NCBI GenBank assembly: GCA_017503805.1
Contig: JAFVSJ010000004.1
Coordinates: 32,664-96,663, forward strand
From: Tidjanibacter sp.
GTDB lineage: Bacteria; Bacteroidota; Bacteroidia; Bacteroidales; Rikenellaceae
DNA: 64,000 bases
Direction of reading: 5' to 3'
The position numbers were made by a program, and so were the translations under genes. The notes beneath the pieces were generated by a model that ran no database searches, was not told the origin of the DNA, and saw only the letters and a list, made by a program, of their open reading frames with translations. Position 1 is the stretch's first letter. The number at the start of each line of letters is the position of its first letter. Positions 25,515 to 35,517 of the stretch are shown piece after piece.

Positions 25515-26669
25515 CTACTGCTCGCGCAGGTGGGTGTCGAAGAATCGTGCCACACTCTGCTGCATCAGTTTGCCGAAGTAGTGTGGCGAGGGGAAGAGGC
25601 TATATCCAAACATCTCTTCGGCCCCCTGCGACCGCCATACGGCCGCCATCTTTTCGTAGGCCTCAACAACCCCTGCAGGGAAAAGTTTGTCGCTCGAGCC
25701 CGAGATGAAGAGTGCAGGGCGTGGGCAGGCGAGTGAAGCGATATCGGGATTATCGAGCCAACGGCTGATGTGTGGAATCTGCATTGTGAATGCCGAGCCA
25801 CCTTTGAGTTCGTTGTTGCCCGCAGCGAGAAGTGCATCCGAGGTTGCCATCCAGCAGACCGAGGCCACAGCCGCAACCTTGTCACTCAATGCCGCCGCCA
25901 TCCAAGCCCTATGTCCTCCCATAGAGTGGCCATAGACCCCTATGCGTTTGCTATCCACAAACTCCTGTGCGGCCAGAAAGTCGATGCTGCGCAGGTCATC
26001 CCAAGTGATGATGCCCACAAGCGTAGTGCCCAACTTGAGGCAGTTGGAGGCCAAAGCCTGCTGGGTGTCATACTTGGTCTGTCGGCCATCTTCGCCCTCA
26101 CCTCTATTGCCCCAGAGCAGAGCGTCTATAGCCAGCACCACGTAGCCCTGCGAGGCAAAATAGTCGCCCGTATATACTCCGTCATAGCACTTTGTGAGCC
26201 ACTCATCGGCCTCGGCCACCACCTCGGGGCTCTCGGCAATGGGTGCCACCATCTTCTCCTTGCCGATGGAGAATTTGGCTCCGTGGTCGTGCATAGCCAC
26301 CAGCGCAGGGAAGGGGCCCTCACCCTCGGGAATGAGGAGGTAGGCACGAATGTGGTTGCCGCGCGAAATCTCCAACTCAATCTTGTGGGCCACATAGCCC
26401 TCTCGTTGCTCGGAGGCCAAGATGGTGTAGTCGGTCGAGAGTGGCTCGGCAGGGGCGATGCCCATCTGCTCCTTCACCCTCTCTCGGGCCTCTCTGCGCC
26501 ACTGCTCGAAGTCACCCTCGCCCTGCCACGCAAGCGGATAGGAGCATTGAGGCTCCCAACCACGCGGCATCCGCCCCACAATCTCTTGGGCGTGGAGCGG
26601 GGTGGCCGACAACATCAGGAGTGCCGCCAACAGTGTCCGGAGTGGGGATATGATTCTATGCAAAGCCAT
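25515..26669 (-). CDS. Secreted alpha/beta hydrolase of the dienelactone-hydrolase/acetyl-esterase type
   Basis: 384 aa from ATG at 26669; the signal peptide is MALHRIISPLRTLLAALLMLSATPLHA. Core motifs are YLLIPEGEGPFPALVAMHDHG, the elbow GVYGHSMGGHRAW, the acid FISGSSDKLFP and His in FPSPHYFGK. It resembles Bacteroides Abhydrolase_7/acetyl xylan esterase-like enzymes that act on carbohydrate esters. It follows the DUF2723 gene by 37 bases, so the two are likely one operon. The actual ester is unknown. Confidence 0.85.
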   Translation of the reverse strand: MALHRIISPLRTLLAALLMLSATPLHAQEIVGRMPRGWEPQCSYPLAWQGEGDFEQWRREARERVKEQMGIAPAEPLSTDYTILASEQREGYVAHKIELEISRGNHIRAYLLIPEGEGPFPALVAMHDHGAKFSIGKEKMVAPIAESPEVVAEADEWLTKCYDGVYTGDYFASQGYVVLAIDALLWGNRGEGEDGRQTKYDTQQALASNCLKLGTTLVGIITWDDLRSIDFLAAQEFVDSKRIGVYGHSMGGHRAWMAAALSDKVAAVASVCWMATSDALLAAGNNELKGGSAFTMQIPHISRWLDNPDIASLACPRPALFISGSSDKLFPAGVVEAYEKMAAVWRSQGAEEMFGYSLFPSPHYFGKLMQQSVARFFDTHLREQ

Positions 26670-26706
26670 CTTTGTGCAAACAATTATCAACCTACGACAA
26701 CACCTC

Positions 26707-29700
26707 CTACTCGGCTACCTCCTCACCTACAAATCCCTCTTTGGGGATGATGAAGTAGCCATCTATGCTGCGGAGGAACTCCTCGCGAGTGCGGTCGTTG
26801 ACCGCTGCCACTGTGCGCTCGGGCTGTCCCTGCTCATTGCGAGTCATACCGAAGTAGAGCTCGGCAATCTCGAGGCTGCGGTCGAGGTCGTTCATAATCT
26901 CAAACCTCTCGTGGGGCAACAGCACCGAGTAGATGAGGTGTTCGAGGTATTGGAACTCGTCAACAATAGCATCTGCAATGAAGTCCTGCTTGGAGTCGGG
27001 GAATGTGAAGTAGTAGTATAGTTTCTCGGTGATGTTGTTGGCAAACTCGAGTGCAAGTTTATCGCCCTTCTCGACTGCACCTGCGGCATAGTAGGCATCA
27101 ATGTAGGGGAACGATTGGTAGCCGTGGGGCAGTTTATCGAATGGAAGTTCCTCCATACCTCTGTCGAGCACAGCCACAGCCTCCTCACTCCTACCCTCGG
27201 CCACGAGCGCCTCGGCAAGACGTGCAAAGCCGCCGCGAATCTGTGTGGAGTTGAGATTGAAGCGCGAGAATGTGTCTACGTAGACATCGGGGTCGTTGAT
27301 ATTGCCGTAGCGGTAGACATTCATAATATTGTTGTAGAGATACTCGGTGTCGATACGTCCCATCTCGGCCACACTCTCCACCGGTGTACGGATGGGGACA
27401 AGCCTATAGGCAAAGCCGTCGTACTGGAGGTAGTCGTTCAGACCGATATTCTTGAGCAGGTTGGGCTGCACGAAGTAGACGGGGCGACTCCAATCGAGCT
27501 CGGCGAGCATATCGAGTATCATCAGTTCGGGTTTCTCGAGTGTGGAGGCGGTGATGTTAATCTCCAACGAGTCGAGGATAAGGTGGGCATCCTCGGGGCG
27601 CACAATGCCTGCACGAAGAACGTTCTCCTTGTTGACGGGGAGCGAGAGTTTATGTTGGGGCAGGAAGTCGAATGCCAAATCGTCGGAGTAGACCAACTTG
27701 GTGGCTCGATTTTCGCTGCGTACCACATCGAGAGCATCCTTGAGGTCTACTCGGTAGTCCACCACATCCTCGACGAAGATGTAGTCATTGGCATACATAT
27801 ACTTCGACTGCGGCATCGAGAAGGGTATGGGAGCACTCTCATTGTAGGCGTGCTTCATCTCCTCTACATACCAACCGCCACCGAGGTAGCTCTGGTTCAT
27901 AATCCTCACATCGGGACGGATCCCCTCCACCTCTTGGTTGTACCACATCGGGAAGGTATCGTTGTCGCCATAGTTGATGACAATGGAGTTGGGCAACACG
28001 GTATTGAGGTAGTTGTAGCCCATATCGCGCATCACATAGCGGCCGCTACGGTCGTGGTCATCCCAGTTCTCTGCACAAAGGATGGCAGGCACCGAAAGGC
28101 ACACTACCGTAGCTGCAACTGCGGGAGCCACCTCGCTCTTCTTGAAGAGCTTACCGAACCACTCCACAGCAGCCAGCACACCGAAACCAATCCACATACA
28201 GAAGGCATAGAAGGAGCCGGCGTAGACATAGTCGCGTTCGCGGGGCTCACCGGGGGGCGAGTTGAAGTAGACCACAAGAGCCACTCCCATCATCACAAAC
28301 AGCCACAACACCACGGTGAAGTATCGTGGATTCTTGGAGAGCTGCCAGAAGAGTCCTATGAGTCCGAGTATGAGGGGGATGAAGTAGTAGTGGTTGCGAC
28401 CCTTGTTGGAGGCAATCTCCTCGGGGAGATTGTCCTGCGGGCCGAGCATCACCTCATCCACGAAGTCTATGCCCGACATCCAATTGCCGTCGGTAATCTC
28501 GCCTACGGATTGGTTGTCACTCTGTCGGCCTACGAAGTTCCAGAGGAAGTAGCGCCAATACATAAAGTTGAGCTGATAGTCAAAGAAGTAGCGCAGGTTC
28601 TCACCAAAGGTGGGCACTGTGTAGACCTCACCCTGATGGCGCACGCGGCGACCCTTGACGCGTCCCCACGATTGGTAGCCCTCAATGTGGCGTTCGTTGC
28701 TCGACCACATACGGGGGAAGAGCATCTTGAACTCGGCGGGATAGTCGTAGCCCGAAACGGTGCGCTCACCAACGTATCGGCCCTCTTCGTTGACATAGTA
28801 TTTGGTCCTATACTGCACATCCTCCACAGGAGCTGCGTAGGAGACACCTGTGACGATGGGTTGAGCCTCATATTGCTCACGTCCGAGCAGGTAGAGCAGT
28901 GCGTAGGGGTTATCGGGGTCGTTGGAGTTCATCGGCGGATTGGCCACAGCACGGATGAGTACCGAGGCATAGGAGGAGTAGCCGATGAGTATGACTGTGA
29001 GGGCCGTAGCAGCGAGGTTGGCGAGTTTCATACCCTTCCGCTGAGTGAGGTAGACGGCCACGCCGAGTGCGGCAAAAAGCAACACCACATAGATTGCAAA
29101 ACCGAGGTTTACGGGAGCACCGAGGTGGATGTTGAGCATACGGTCAAACCACGCACCCACCTGCGTGGTGTAGGGGATGACTATACTATTCAGGAAGAGA
29201 ATCAGCGCACCACTCACGAGGGTGGAGATGACCACCCCTTTGGCTGTCACCTCGGGAGTCTTACGGAAGTAGTAGACAAAGACGAGTGCCGGGATGGTGA
29301 GCAGATTGAGGATGTGGACACCTATCGAGAGTCCCATCATATAGGCGATAAATATGAGCCAACGCTCATTACCCTTTTGGTCGGCAACATCTTCCCACTT
29401 GAGGATGGCCCACACCACCACAGCCGTCATCAACGATGAGAGTGCATAGACCTCCGCTTCGACTGCCGAGAACCAGAAGGTGTCGGTAAAGGTGTAGGCA
29501 AGTGCGCCCACAATACCTGCACCCATAATGGCAATAGTCTGACCGCGTGAGGGCACACTACCGCGCGAAGTGACCATACGACGTGCTATGTGGGTGATGG
29601 TCCAGAAGAGGAACATAATGGTAGCGGCCGCAGCGAGGCACGACATAATGTTGACCATCAGCGCCACCTTCGTAACATCTCCAAAGGCAAATTGCGTAAA

Positions 29701-29889
29701 GAAGTTGGCAATCATCATAAAGAGTGGCGCACCGGGAGGGTGACCAACTTCGAGTTTGTAGGAGGTGGGGATGAACTCGCCACAGTCCCAGAAACTTGCG
29801 GAGGGTTCGGTGGTGAGGATGTAGACCAGAGCCGAGATGAGGAAAGTGGCCCATCCGAGCAGGTTGTTGATTCTATTGTAGGTTCTCAT
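26707..29889 (-). CDS. DUF2723 membrane protein (GT117-like glycosyltransferase)
   Basis: 1060 aa from ATG at 29889 (MRTYNRINNLLGW). The N-terminal half has about 10-12 membrane helices. Diagnostic DUF2723 residues are TTEPSASFWDCGEFIPTSYKLEVGHPPGAPLFMM, the acidic pocket typical of GT-C enzymes. The C-terminal half is soluble with TPR-like repeats (GGFARLAEALVAEGRSEEAVAVLDRG). The family is common in Bacteroidetes and has been linked to protein O-glycosylation; that role is inferred. TAACTTTG on the minus strand (29931-29924) is a likely promoter. Confidence 0.9.
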   Translation of the reverse strand: MRTYNRINNLLGWATFLISALVYILTTEPSASFWDCGEFIPTSYKLEVGHPPGAPLFMMIANFFTQFAFGDVTKVALMVNIMSCLAAAATIMFLFWTITHIARRMVTSRGSVPSRGQTIAIMGAGIVGALAYTFTDTFWFSAVEAEVYALSSLMTAVVVWAILKWEDVADQKGNERWLIFIAYMMGLSIGVHILNLLTIPALVFVYYFRKTPEVTAKGVVISTLVSGALILFLNSIVIPYTTQVGAWFDRMLNIHLGAPVNLGFAIYVVLLFAALGVAVYLTQRKGMKLANLAATALTVILIGYSSYASVLIRAVANPPMNSNDPDNPYALLYLLGREQYEAQPIVTGVSYAAPVEDVQYRTKYYVNEEGRYVGERTVSGYDYPAEFKMLFPRMWSSNERHIEGYQSWGRVKGRRVRHQGEVYTVPTFGENLRYFFDYQLNFMYWRYFLWNFVGRQSDNQSVGEITDGNWMSGIDFVDEVMLGPQDNLPEEIASNKGRNHYYFIPLILGLIGLFWQLSKNPRYFTVVLWLFVMMGVALVVYFNSPPGEPRERDYVYAGSFYAFCMWIGFGVLAAVEWFGKLFKKSEVAPAVAATVVCLSVPAILCAENWDDHDRSGRYVMRDMGYNYLNTVLPNSIVINYGDNDTFPMWYNQEVEGIRPDVRIMNQSYLGGGWYVEEMKHAYNESAPIPFSMPQSKYMYANDYIFVEDVVDYRVDLKDALDVVRSENRATKLVYSDDLAFDFLPQHKLSLPVNKENVLRAGIVRPEDAHLILDSLEINITASTLEKPELMILDMLAELDWSRPVYFVQPNLLKNIGLNDYLQYDGFAYRLVPIRTPVESVAEMGRIDTEYLYNNIMNVYRYGNINDPDVYVDTFSRFNLNSTQIRGGFARLAEALVAEGRSEEAVAVLDRGMEELPFDKLPHGYQSFPYIDAYYAAGAVEKGDKLALEFANNITEKLYYYFTFPDSKQDFIADAIVDEFQYLEHLIYSVLLPHERFEIMNDLDRSLEIAELYFGMTRNEQGQPERTVAAVNDRTREEFLRSIDGYFIIPKEGFVGEEVAE

Positions 29890-29923
29890 AGACAAATAAC
29901 TCTCTATTTGGAAAAATATTTTG

Positions 29924-29931
29924 CAAAGTTA
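29924..29931 (-). promoter_or_regulatory. Predicted -7 element of DUF2723 gene
   Basis: CAAAGTTA on the plus strand reads TAACTTTG on the minus strand, matching TAnnTTTG, 34 bases before the start codon. Confidence 0.6.
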
Positions 29932-29981
29932 CGAAAATAATGAGTATTTTTACAACCTAATTCGCAAACACTATCAATACT

Positions 29982-31451
29982 ATGGATACAAAACTGTTGC
30001 TATACAACACTCTCACACGCACGAAGGAGCTCTTCAAGCCCCTCAATCCCGAGCACGTAGGTATGTATGTCTGCGGCCCAACCGTCTATGGTGACCCCCA
30101 CCTCGGCCACACCCGCCCCGCCATCACCTTCGACCTGCTCTTCCGCTACCTCAAGGCCCTCGGTTACAAGGTACGCTACGTGCGCAACATCACCGACGTA
30201 GGACACCTCGAGCACGATGCCGACGAAGGCGAAGACAAAATCAGCAAGAAAGCGCGACTCGAGCAGCTAGAGCCTATGGAGGTGGCACAGTATTACACCA
30301 ACCGTTACCACACCTTTATGGACAAACTCGGTGTGCTCCCCCCCTCGATTGAGCCCCACGCCAGCGGCCACATCATCGAGCAGATTGAGCTCGTCGAGCG
30401 CATCCTCGGTGCCGGTTATGCCTACGAAAGCAACGGCTCCATCTACTTCGATGTGACCAAATACAACGAGAAGTTCCACTACGGCAAACTCTCGGGCCGC
30501 AACCTCGATGACGTGCTTGTAGGCACACGCGAAATCGACGGACAGAGCGACAAACACAACTCCTACGACTTCGCACTCTGGAAAAAGGCACAGCCCGAGC
30601 ACATTATGCGTTGGCCCTCGCCCTGGAGCGACGGTTTCCCCGGCTGGCACCTGGAGTGTACGGCAATGAGCACCAAGTATCTCGGTGAGCAGTTCGACAT
30701 CCACGGTGGAGGTATGGACCTTATGTTTCCCCACCACGAGTGCGAAATTGCACAGTCGTGTGCAGCACTCGGACACGACTCGGCTCGTTATTGGATACAC
30801 AACAATATGATTACCATCGGCGGACAGAAGATGGGTAAATCGCTCGGCAACTTCATCACCCTCGAGCAGCTCTTCACGGGCAACCACGACAAACTCGAGC
30901 AGGCCTACTCGCCTATGACCGTCAGGTTCTTCATCCTCCAGGCCCACTACCGTTCCACGCTCGACTTCTCCAACGAAGCTCTCAAAGCTGCCGAGAAGGG
31001 ATATGACCGACTGATGAAGGGTGTGGATACGCTGGCCAAGCTGAAGGCTTCGGAGAGTTCGACCGTAGATGTGGCCGACCTCAGGCGCAGGTGCGAGGAG
31101 GCTATGAACGACGACCTCTCGTCGCCTATGGTCATCTCGGCCCTCTTCGATTGGGTGAGGATCATCAACTCCATCGCCGACGGCAAGGAGAGCATCTCGG
31201 CTGCCGACTTGGAGGAGCTCAAGAGAGTTGTAAATCTCTACGTATTCGACATTCTCGGTCTGCGCAACGAGCGTGAGGAGGGTGCCGATGACAAGCTCGC
31301 ACCTCTGATGGAGATGGTGCTCGAGATTCGCCGTACCGCCAAGGCCAACAAGGATTGGGCAACCAGCGACCTCATCCGCAACCGCCTTGCCGAGATAGGC
31401 ATCCGCGTCAAAGACAACAAAGACGGCTCGATGGATTGGGAGCAGGCATAG
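29982..31451 (+). CDS. cysS: Cysteinyl-tRNA synthetase
   Basis: 489 aa, class I synthetase. The HIGH motif appears as [10 protein letters not shown], zinc ligands as [10 protein letters not shown] and GWHLECTAM with HHECEIAQS, and KMSKS as KMGKSLGNF. It charges tRNA-Cys. Length and order of domains are normal, with a C-terminal DALR-like anticodon region. A strong terminator follows. Confidence 0.97.
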   Translation: MDTKLLLYNTLTRTKELFKPLNPEHVGMYVCGPTVYGDPHLGHTRPAITFDLLFRYLKALGYKVRYVRNITDVGHLEHDADEGEDKISKKARLEQLEPMEVAQYYTNRYHTFMDKLGVLPPSIEPHASGHIIEQIELVERILGAGYAYESNGSIYFDVTKYNEKFHYGKLSGRNLDDVLVGTREIDGQSDKHNSYDFALWKKAQPEHIMRWPSPWSDGFPGWHLECTAMSTKYLGEQFDIHGGGMDLMFPHHECEIAQSCAALGHDSARYWIHNNMITIGGQKMGKSLGNFITLEQLFTGNHDKLEQAYSPMTVRFFILQAHYRSTLDFSNEALKAAEKGYDRLMKGVDTLAKLKASESSTVDVADLRRRCEEAMNDDLSSPMVISALFDWVRIINSIADGKESISAADLEELKRVVNLYVFDILGLRNEREEGADDKLAPLMEMVLEIRRTAKANKDWATSDLIRNRLAEIGIRVKDNKDGSMDWEQA

Positions 31452-31515
31452 CACCCGCCCATCAGCTCACGCCACCATCGGCCCAGACGATTAGACTTCG
31501 GACCGATAGATAGAC

Positions 31516-31553
31516 AACCCCCGACTGAACGGTCGTTCAGTCGGGGGTTTTTT
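31516..31553 (+). terminator. Terminator after cysS
   Basis: CCCCCGACTGAAC (31518-31530) and GTTCAGTCGGGGG (31535-31547) pair perfectly and are followed by a run of T to 31553. Confidence 0.9.
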
Positions 31554-31600
31554 ATTACCGGTAGGTCGGTGCAGAGGTCGGCCCTATTGCATCCTCACCC

Positions 31601-32842
31601 CTACTCCACAGGCACATACTTATAGAGCCTATCGCCACGATGCACCTGCTGAGGAAGTTTCACCGAGCACTTGCGACCCTGAAGTGCCACCTCAACGGGT
31701 TTCTCGTCAACCCATATCTGGTCGGGCTTAAACTCCACCGCTCCGGTCGTTTCACCCGATATGAGCACTTTGAGGCCCTGCTCCAGAGGCGATGCCTCCA
31801 CCAATATCTCGGCCACTTTTGCCTTCTTGAACACGTTGGTCACGCGGCCCACATAGACCTTGCGCACGGTGGCCGACGAGCCGTAGTTGCTACTCAACTC
31901 CACCACGGGCTGATTGAGGTAGTAGCCACCCCAGAAGCCCCTATTGAATACGGTCGAGAGTTCCTCCTTCCATTTGGCCACCTTCTCGGGAGTGAAAGAG
32001 CCGTGCTCGATGGCCTTCAGAGCGCGGTCGTAGCACTCGACAACCCTCTTGACATACTCCGCAGGACGTGCCCTGCCCTCAATCTTAAGCACCCTCACAC
32101 CTGCATCCACAAACCTATCGAGGAAATCAATGGTGCAGAGGTCTTTGGGCGAGAGGAGATATGTACCCTCGGCGTGGAGTTCCTCTCCCGTATCGCGGTC
32201 GACGAGTTTGTAGGCGTGGCGGCAAATCTGTCGGCAGGCACCTCGGTTGGCCGAACATCCCGTAGCGTGGAGCGAGAGGAAACATTTGCCGCTGACACTC
32301 ATACAGAGTGCACCGTGGGCAAACATCTCAATCTTGACCTTCTCACCCGCAGGGCCGCAGATATTCTCACGCTCTATCTTCTCGTAGACACCCCTCACCT
32401 GCTCAAGCGAGAGTTCGCGTGCGAGCACCACCGTATCGGCCCACTGCGAGTAGAACCTCACAGTCTCACTATTGGAGATGGAGAGTTGTGTGGAGATGTG
32501 CACCTCGAGTCCCTTGCTACGAGCATAGAGGATAGCGGCTTGGTCGCTCACGATGACTGCATCTACCCTCTCTGCTGCGGCCCTATCGAGCAGCGCGTGG
32601 AGGGTTTCGATTTCATCTTCGTAGACCACAGTATTGACCGTCAGATAGGCCTTCTTGCCGTGCTCGTGGGCTATGGCCACTATTTTGGCCAGATCATCGA
32701 GTGTGAAGTTTGCCGCCGAAGCGGAGCGCATATTGAGTTGGCCCACACCAAAGTAAACCGAGTCGGCACCAGCAGCAATGGCAGCGTGGAGCGCCTCATA
32801 GCAGCCACAAGGGGCCATAATTTCTATGTCGGAACGTTTCAT
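31601..32842 (-). CDS. U32 family protein (TrhP/RlhA-like, Fe-S tRNA or rRNA hydroxylation)
   Basis: 413 aa. The pattern IMAPCGCYEALHAAIAAGADSVYFGVGQLNMR opens the U32 domain; LSISNSETVRFY and ERENICGPAGEKVKIEMFAHGALCMSVSGKC follow. Four conserved cysteines (ALCMSVSGKCFLS and GCSANRGACRQICR) match the Fe-S ligands of the family. E. coli relatives hydroxylate tRNA (TrhP/YegQ) or 23S rRNA (RlhA); older annotation as a collagenase is misleading. Which RNA is modified here cannot be settled by sequence alone. Confidence 0.87.
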   Translation of the reverse strand: MKRSDIEIMAPCGCYEALHAAIAAGADSVYFGVGQLNMRSASAANFTLDDLAKIVAIAHEHGKKAYLTVNTVVYEDEIETLHALLDRAAAERVDAVIVSDQAAILYARSKGLEVHISTQLSISNSETVRFYSQWADTVVLARELSLEQVRGVYEKIERENICGPAGEKVKIEMFAHGALCMSVSGKCFLSLHATGCSANRGACRQICRHAYKLVDRDTGEELHAEGTYLLSPKDLCTIDFLDRFVDAGVRVLKIEGRARPAEYVKRVVECYDRALKAIEHGSFTPEKVAKWKEELSTVFNRGFWGGYYLNQPVVELSSNYGSSATVRKVYVGRVTNVFKKAKVAEILVEASPLEQGLKVLISGETTGAVEFKPDQIWVDEKPVEVALQGRKCSVKLPQQVHRGDRLYKYVPVE

Positions 32843-32933
32843 CTTCTCATTTGTGTTGTTTCACATCCGGATTGTCTGATTGCATATTATTGCATCCCTA
32901 TCCACCTGACTTATATAATGTAATGAGTGGGGA

Positions 32934-33908
32934 CTATTTATTGCGACCGAGCAGACTCTGCGCCAAGGCGCGAAGCGGCTCCACTCGTTCGGGCTCCACC
33001 TCGAGGCACGAGAGAGCATCCATAGCTCTCGAGAAATGGGCCTCAATCTCGCGCTCGGCAATCTCCCTCACACCAAGCTGGTCGTAGATGGCAAGCACAC
33101 GTGTAATCTTCTCATCCGAAGCCATAGATTTCTCTTCGAGTAGCGAGTGCAACTGTTTGCGCACTGCCGCATCTGCTCTGTCAAAGGCGGTAATCATCAG
33201 AAAACTCTTCTTGCCCTCGATGATATCGCCACCGATGGGTTTGCCGAGCTGAGCCTCGGTGCCGTAGGCATCCAGCAGATCATCTTGGAGTTGGAAAGCA
33301 ACTCCGAGCTCGGTGGCAAAGGAGAAGAGGTGGCGGCGACTCAAGGTGTCGGCTCCTCCCTGAATGGCCCCAATCATAGTGGCACCTGCAAGCAAAGCGG
33401 CCGTCTTCTTATCAATCATAGCCATATACTCCTCGAGAGTAACGTCGTTGCGTCGCTCAAACTCCATATCCATCTGTTGTCCCTCGCAGACGGTCATAGC
33501 CGTATAATTGAAACAGCCCAGCACAGCGGGCAGATACTCCACAGGTGTCTGCTGCAAGAGTTTATAGGAATATATCATCATCGCATCGCCCGAGAGCAGC
33601 GCCGCATTCGTACCCCACTTGCCGTAGACCGAGGGCTTACCCCTACGTACCGTAGCGTTGTCCATCACATCGTCGTGAAGGAGCGTGAAGGTGTGGAAAA
33701 CCTCAAGCGCCGCAGCCGCAGGTAAGGCCGATAGAGCGTTGTCGGAGAAGATGTTGCAGGAGAGTACAGTCAGCATCGGGCGGAGCCGTTTACCTCCCGC
33801 TGCAAGCGAGTAGGCTATGGGTTCATAGAGTGAGTGCGGATTGCCGTCCACATCGAGGCCTCTCATATAATCGGCCACGCTTCTCTGGAGTTCGGAGAGT
33901 GAATACAT
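32934..33908 (-). CDS. Polyprenyl (all-trans) diphosphate synthase
   Basis: 324 aa from ATG at 33908. First Asp-rich motif LLHDDVMD, second QLQDDLLDAYG, plus GGKRLRP near the N-terminus and KTAALLAG, all standard for the IspA/IspB family. It condenses isopentenyl diphosphate with allylic primers. Absence of bulky residues five before the first motif cannot be judged here, so chain length (farnesyl, geranylgeranyl or a quinone tail) stays open. Confidence 0.92.
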   Translation of the reverse strand: MYSLSELQRSVADYMRGLDVDGNPHSLYEPIAYSLAAGGKRLRPMLTVLSCNIFSDNALSALPAAAALEVFHTFTLLHDDVMDNATVRRGKPSVYGKWGTNAALLSGDAMMIYSYKLLQQTPVEYLPAVLGCFNYTAMTVCEGQQMDMEFERRNDVTLEEYMAMIDKKTAALLAGATMIGAIQGGADTLSRRHLFSFATELGVAFQLQDDLLDAYGTEAQLGKPIGGDIIEGKKSFLMITAFDRADAAVRKQLHSLLEEKSMASDEKITRVLAIYDQLGVREIAEREIEAHFSRAMDALSCLEVEPERVEPLRALAQSLLGRNK

Positions 33909-33942
33909 AGCTAAAATGGTGTTTAATGGTGCCAAATTTGTG

Positions 33943-33950
33943 CAAATATA
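33943..33950 (-). promoter_or_regulatory. Predicted -7 element of polyprenyl synthase gene
   Basis: CAAATATA reads TATATTTG on the minus strand, 35 bases before the chosen start. It supports the ATG at 33908 over the upstream in-frame codon at 33935. Confidence 0.65.
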
Positions 33951-34058
33951 CGTTTTTACTTTGTGATTTCACGAAAAAAGGATATTTTTGAGATTGGAAA
34001 ATTCCAACATCCCGTCGCAACACTAATGAACGTATAGATAAACACAAACCAAAAAACT

Positions 34059-35102
34059 ATGAAAAAACAACTTACCATAGGTATCGACGTGGGCGGTACC
34101 AACACCGTCCTCGGACTCATCGACCGCGAGGGTAACTGCATCGCACGCACCGAATTCCACACCCAGCGCGCAACCAACGAAGATGGCCCCGTATTCTTCG
34201 ACGAGTATATGGACCTCCTCTATGCCGCCATCGAGCGCCTCCTCGAGGCCGTTCCCGCAGAGAGCCACGTGGCAGGTATCGGCATCGGCGCACCCAACGC
34301 CAACTTCTACAAAGGTGCCATCATCAACGCCACAAACCTCACCTGGAAAGACCGCAACAAACCTTCGAAAGATACCCTCGGCGAGTTTGAGAAACAGAGC
34401 CGTTGCGAGGTTGTCAAACTCCTCAAGAAACGCTTCCCCGCAATCAAGGCTGTAGCTATGACCAACGATGCCAACGCAGCAGCACTCGGCGAACTCCACT
34501 ATGGTGGCGGCAAAACCCTCAAACGCAAAGACCTCGTTGAGATCACTCTCGGCACCGGTCTGGGTAGCGGTTTCGTGAGCAACGGCGACATCATCTACGG
34601 CCACAACAGCTTTGCAGGCGAGCTCGGTCACATCATCGTTGAGCCCAATGGTCGCAACTGCGGCTGCGGCAACAACGGCTGTCTTGAGACCTACGCTTCG
34701 GCTACCGGCATCCGTCGTACGGCCCTCAACCTTATCGATAACACAGGCACCCCCAGCTCGCTCCGCAAAATCGAGCGCGACAAACTGACCGCCAAAGATG
34801 TGAGCATCGCAGCTGCCGCAGGCGACAAACTCGCTTTGGAGGTGTGGGACATCACCGCACACTACCTCGCACTCGGCATTGCCACCGCTGCTGCCGTAAC
34901 ATCTCCCGAGGCCGTATTCCTCTTTGGTGGCCCCACCAAGGCCGGCGACCTGCTGATGACCCCTCTGAAGAGATACCTCGATAAATATATGATGAATAGT
35001 ATGAAGGACACCAAGGTGATGTTCTCGAAGCTCGGCGAGGATGCCGCCATCCTCGGTGCTTCGGCCTTGGCTCTAAACGCCATTGCTGCCCTGAAACACT
35101 AA
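34059..35102 (+). CDS. ROK family glucokinase
   Basis: 347 aa. The ATP-binding loop GIDVGGTNTVLGLID, catalytic Asp in TNDANAAALGE, second loop LGTGLGSGF and the ROK zinc site GELGHIIVEPNGRNCGCGNNGCLETYAS are intact. It phosphorylates glucose or a related hexose in the cytoplasm. It stands alone between its own leader and a terminator, so it is probably a housekeeping kinase and not part of a sugar-uptake locus. Confidence 0.93.
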   Translation: MKKQLTIGIDVGGTNTVLGLIDREGNCIARTEFHTQRATNEDGPVFFDEYMDLLYAAIERLLEAVPAESHVAGIGIGAPNANFYKGAIINATNLTWKDRNKPSKDTLGEFEKQSRCEVVKLLKKRFPAIKAVAMTNDANAAALGELHYGGGKTLKRKDLVEITLGTGLGSGFVSNGDIIYGHNSFAGELGHIIVEPNGRNCGCGNNGCLETYASATGIRRTALNLIDNTGTPSSLRKIERDKLTAKDVSIAAAAGDKLALEVWDITAHYLALGIATAAAVTSPEAVFLFGGPTKAGDLLMTPLKRYLDKYMMNSMKDTKVMFSKLGEDAAILGASALALNAIAALKH

Positions 35103-35133
35103 TTCAGCATTGATTGAAGGATGTTGAACACAG

Positions 35134-35166
35134 ACGGTCTCTCTGCGATGGAGAGGCCGTTTTTTC
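35134..35166 (+). terminator. Terminator after ROK gene
   Basis: ACGGTCTCTC (35134-35143) with GAGAGGCCGT (35151-35160), one G-T pair, then TTTTTT. Confidence 0.85.
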
Positions 35167-35203
35167 TTAATCCCTTGACAGACCCCTCCGCCCTAAAGGG
35201 CAC

Positions 35204-35267
35204 CTCCCCTGACTCATGGGAGGATGAAAGAGAGGGTGGCAGCTCCCCTAACTCAGGGGAGGATGAA
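35204..35267. repeat. Pair of 25-bp imperfect direct repeats
   Basis: 35204-35228 and 35243-35267 agree at most positions (CTCCCCTGACTCATGGGAGG and CTCCCCTAACTCAGGGGAGG). Each is also a small palindrome (CTCCCC ... GGGGAG). They precede the larger repeat element at 35304-35517. No coding frame. Confidence 0.7.
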
Positions 35268-35303
35268 TTAAAATTTTCCCGCACCAACTGAAAGTAAAAA
35301 GCA

Positions 35304-35517
35304 CATATCGCGGAGGGAATTTTTTGCCAACAAGGAAGGGCGAGTCCTCAGCCTACTGACGTAGGTGATAATTTGCCTTTGGGGATCGGCAAAAAGTGCA
35401 TATCGCGGAGGGAATTTTTTGCCAACAAGGAAGGGCGAGTCCGCAGTTGACTAATCGTCAATGAGGAGCTCGCCCAACGTAGGTGGTGAAAAATTCACCC
35501 GCGATATGCGCTTTTTT
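35304..35517. repeat. Structured repeat element with 44-bp direct repeat and nested inverted repeats
   Basis: A 44-base block is duplicated exactly (35304-35347 and 35399-35442). From 35391 to 35517 the DNA folds as nested stems: outer CATATCGCG with CGCGATATG, middle GGGCGAG with CTCGCCC, inner TTGAC-TAATC-GTCAA. The ends carry A- and T-runs so it can terminate both the ROK-side and the PiT-side transcripts. The right end overlaps the PiT stop codon. It may be an interspersed repeat family. Confidence 0.75.

Noticed and set aside
35204-35442. CRISPR-like array
   Set aside because: Only two copies of each repeat, of different lengths, with palindromic structure and no regular spacers or cas genes.
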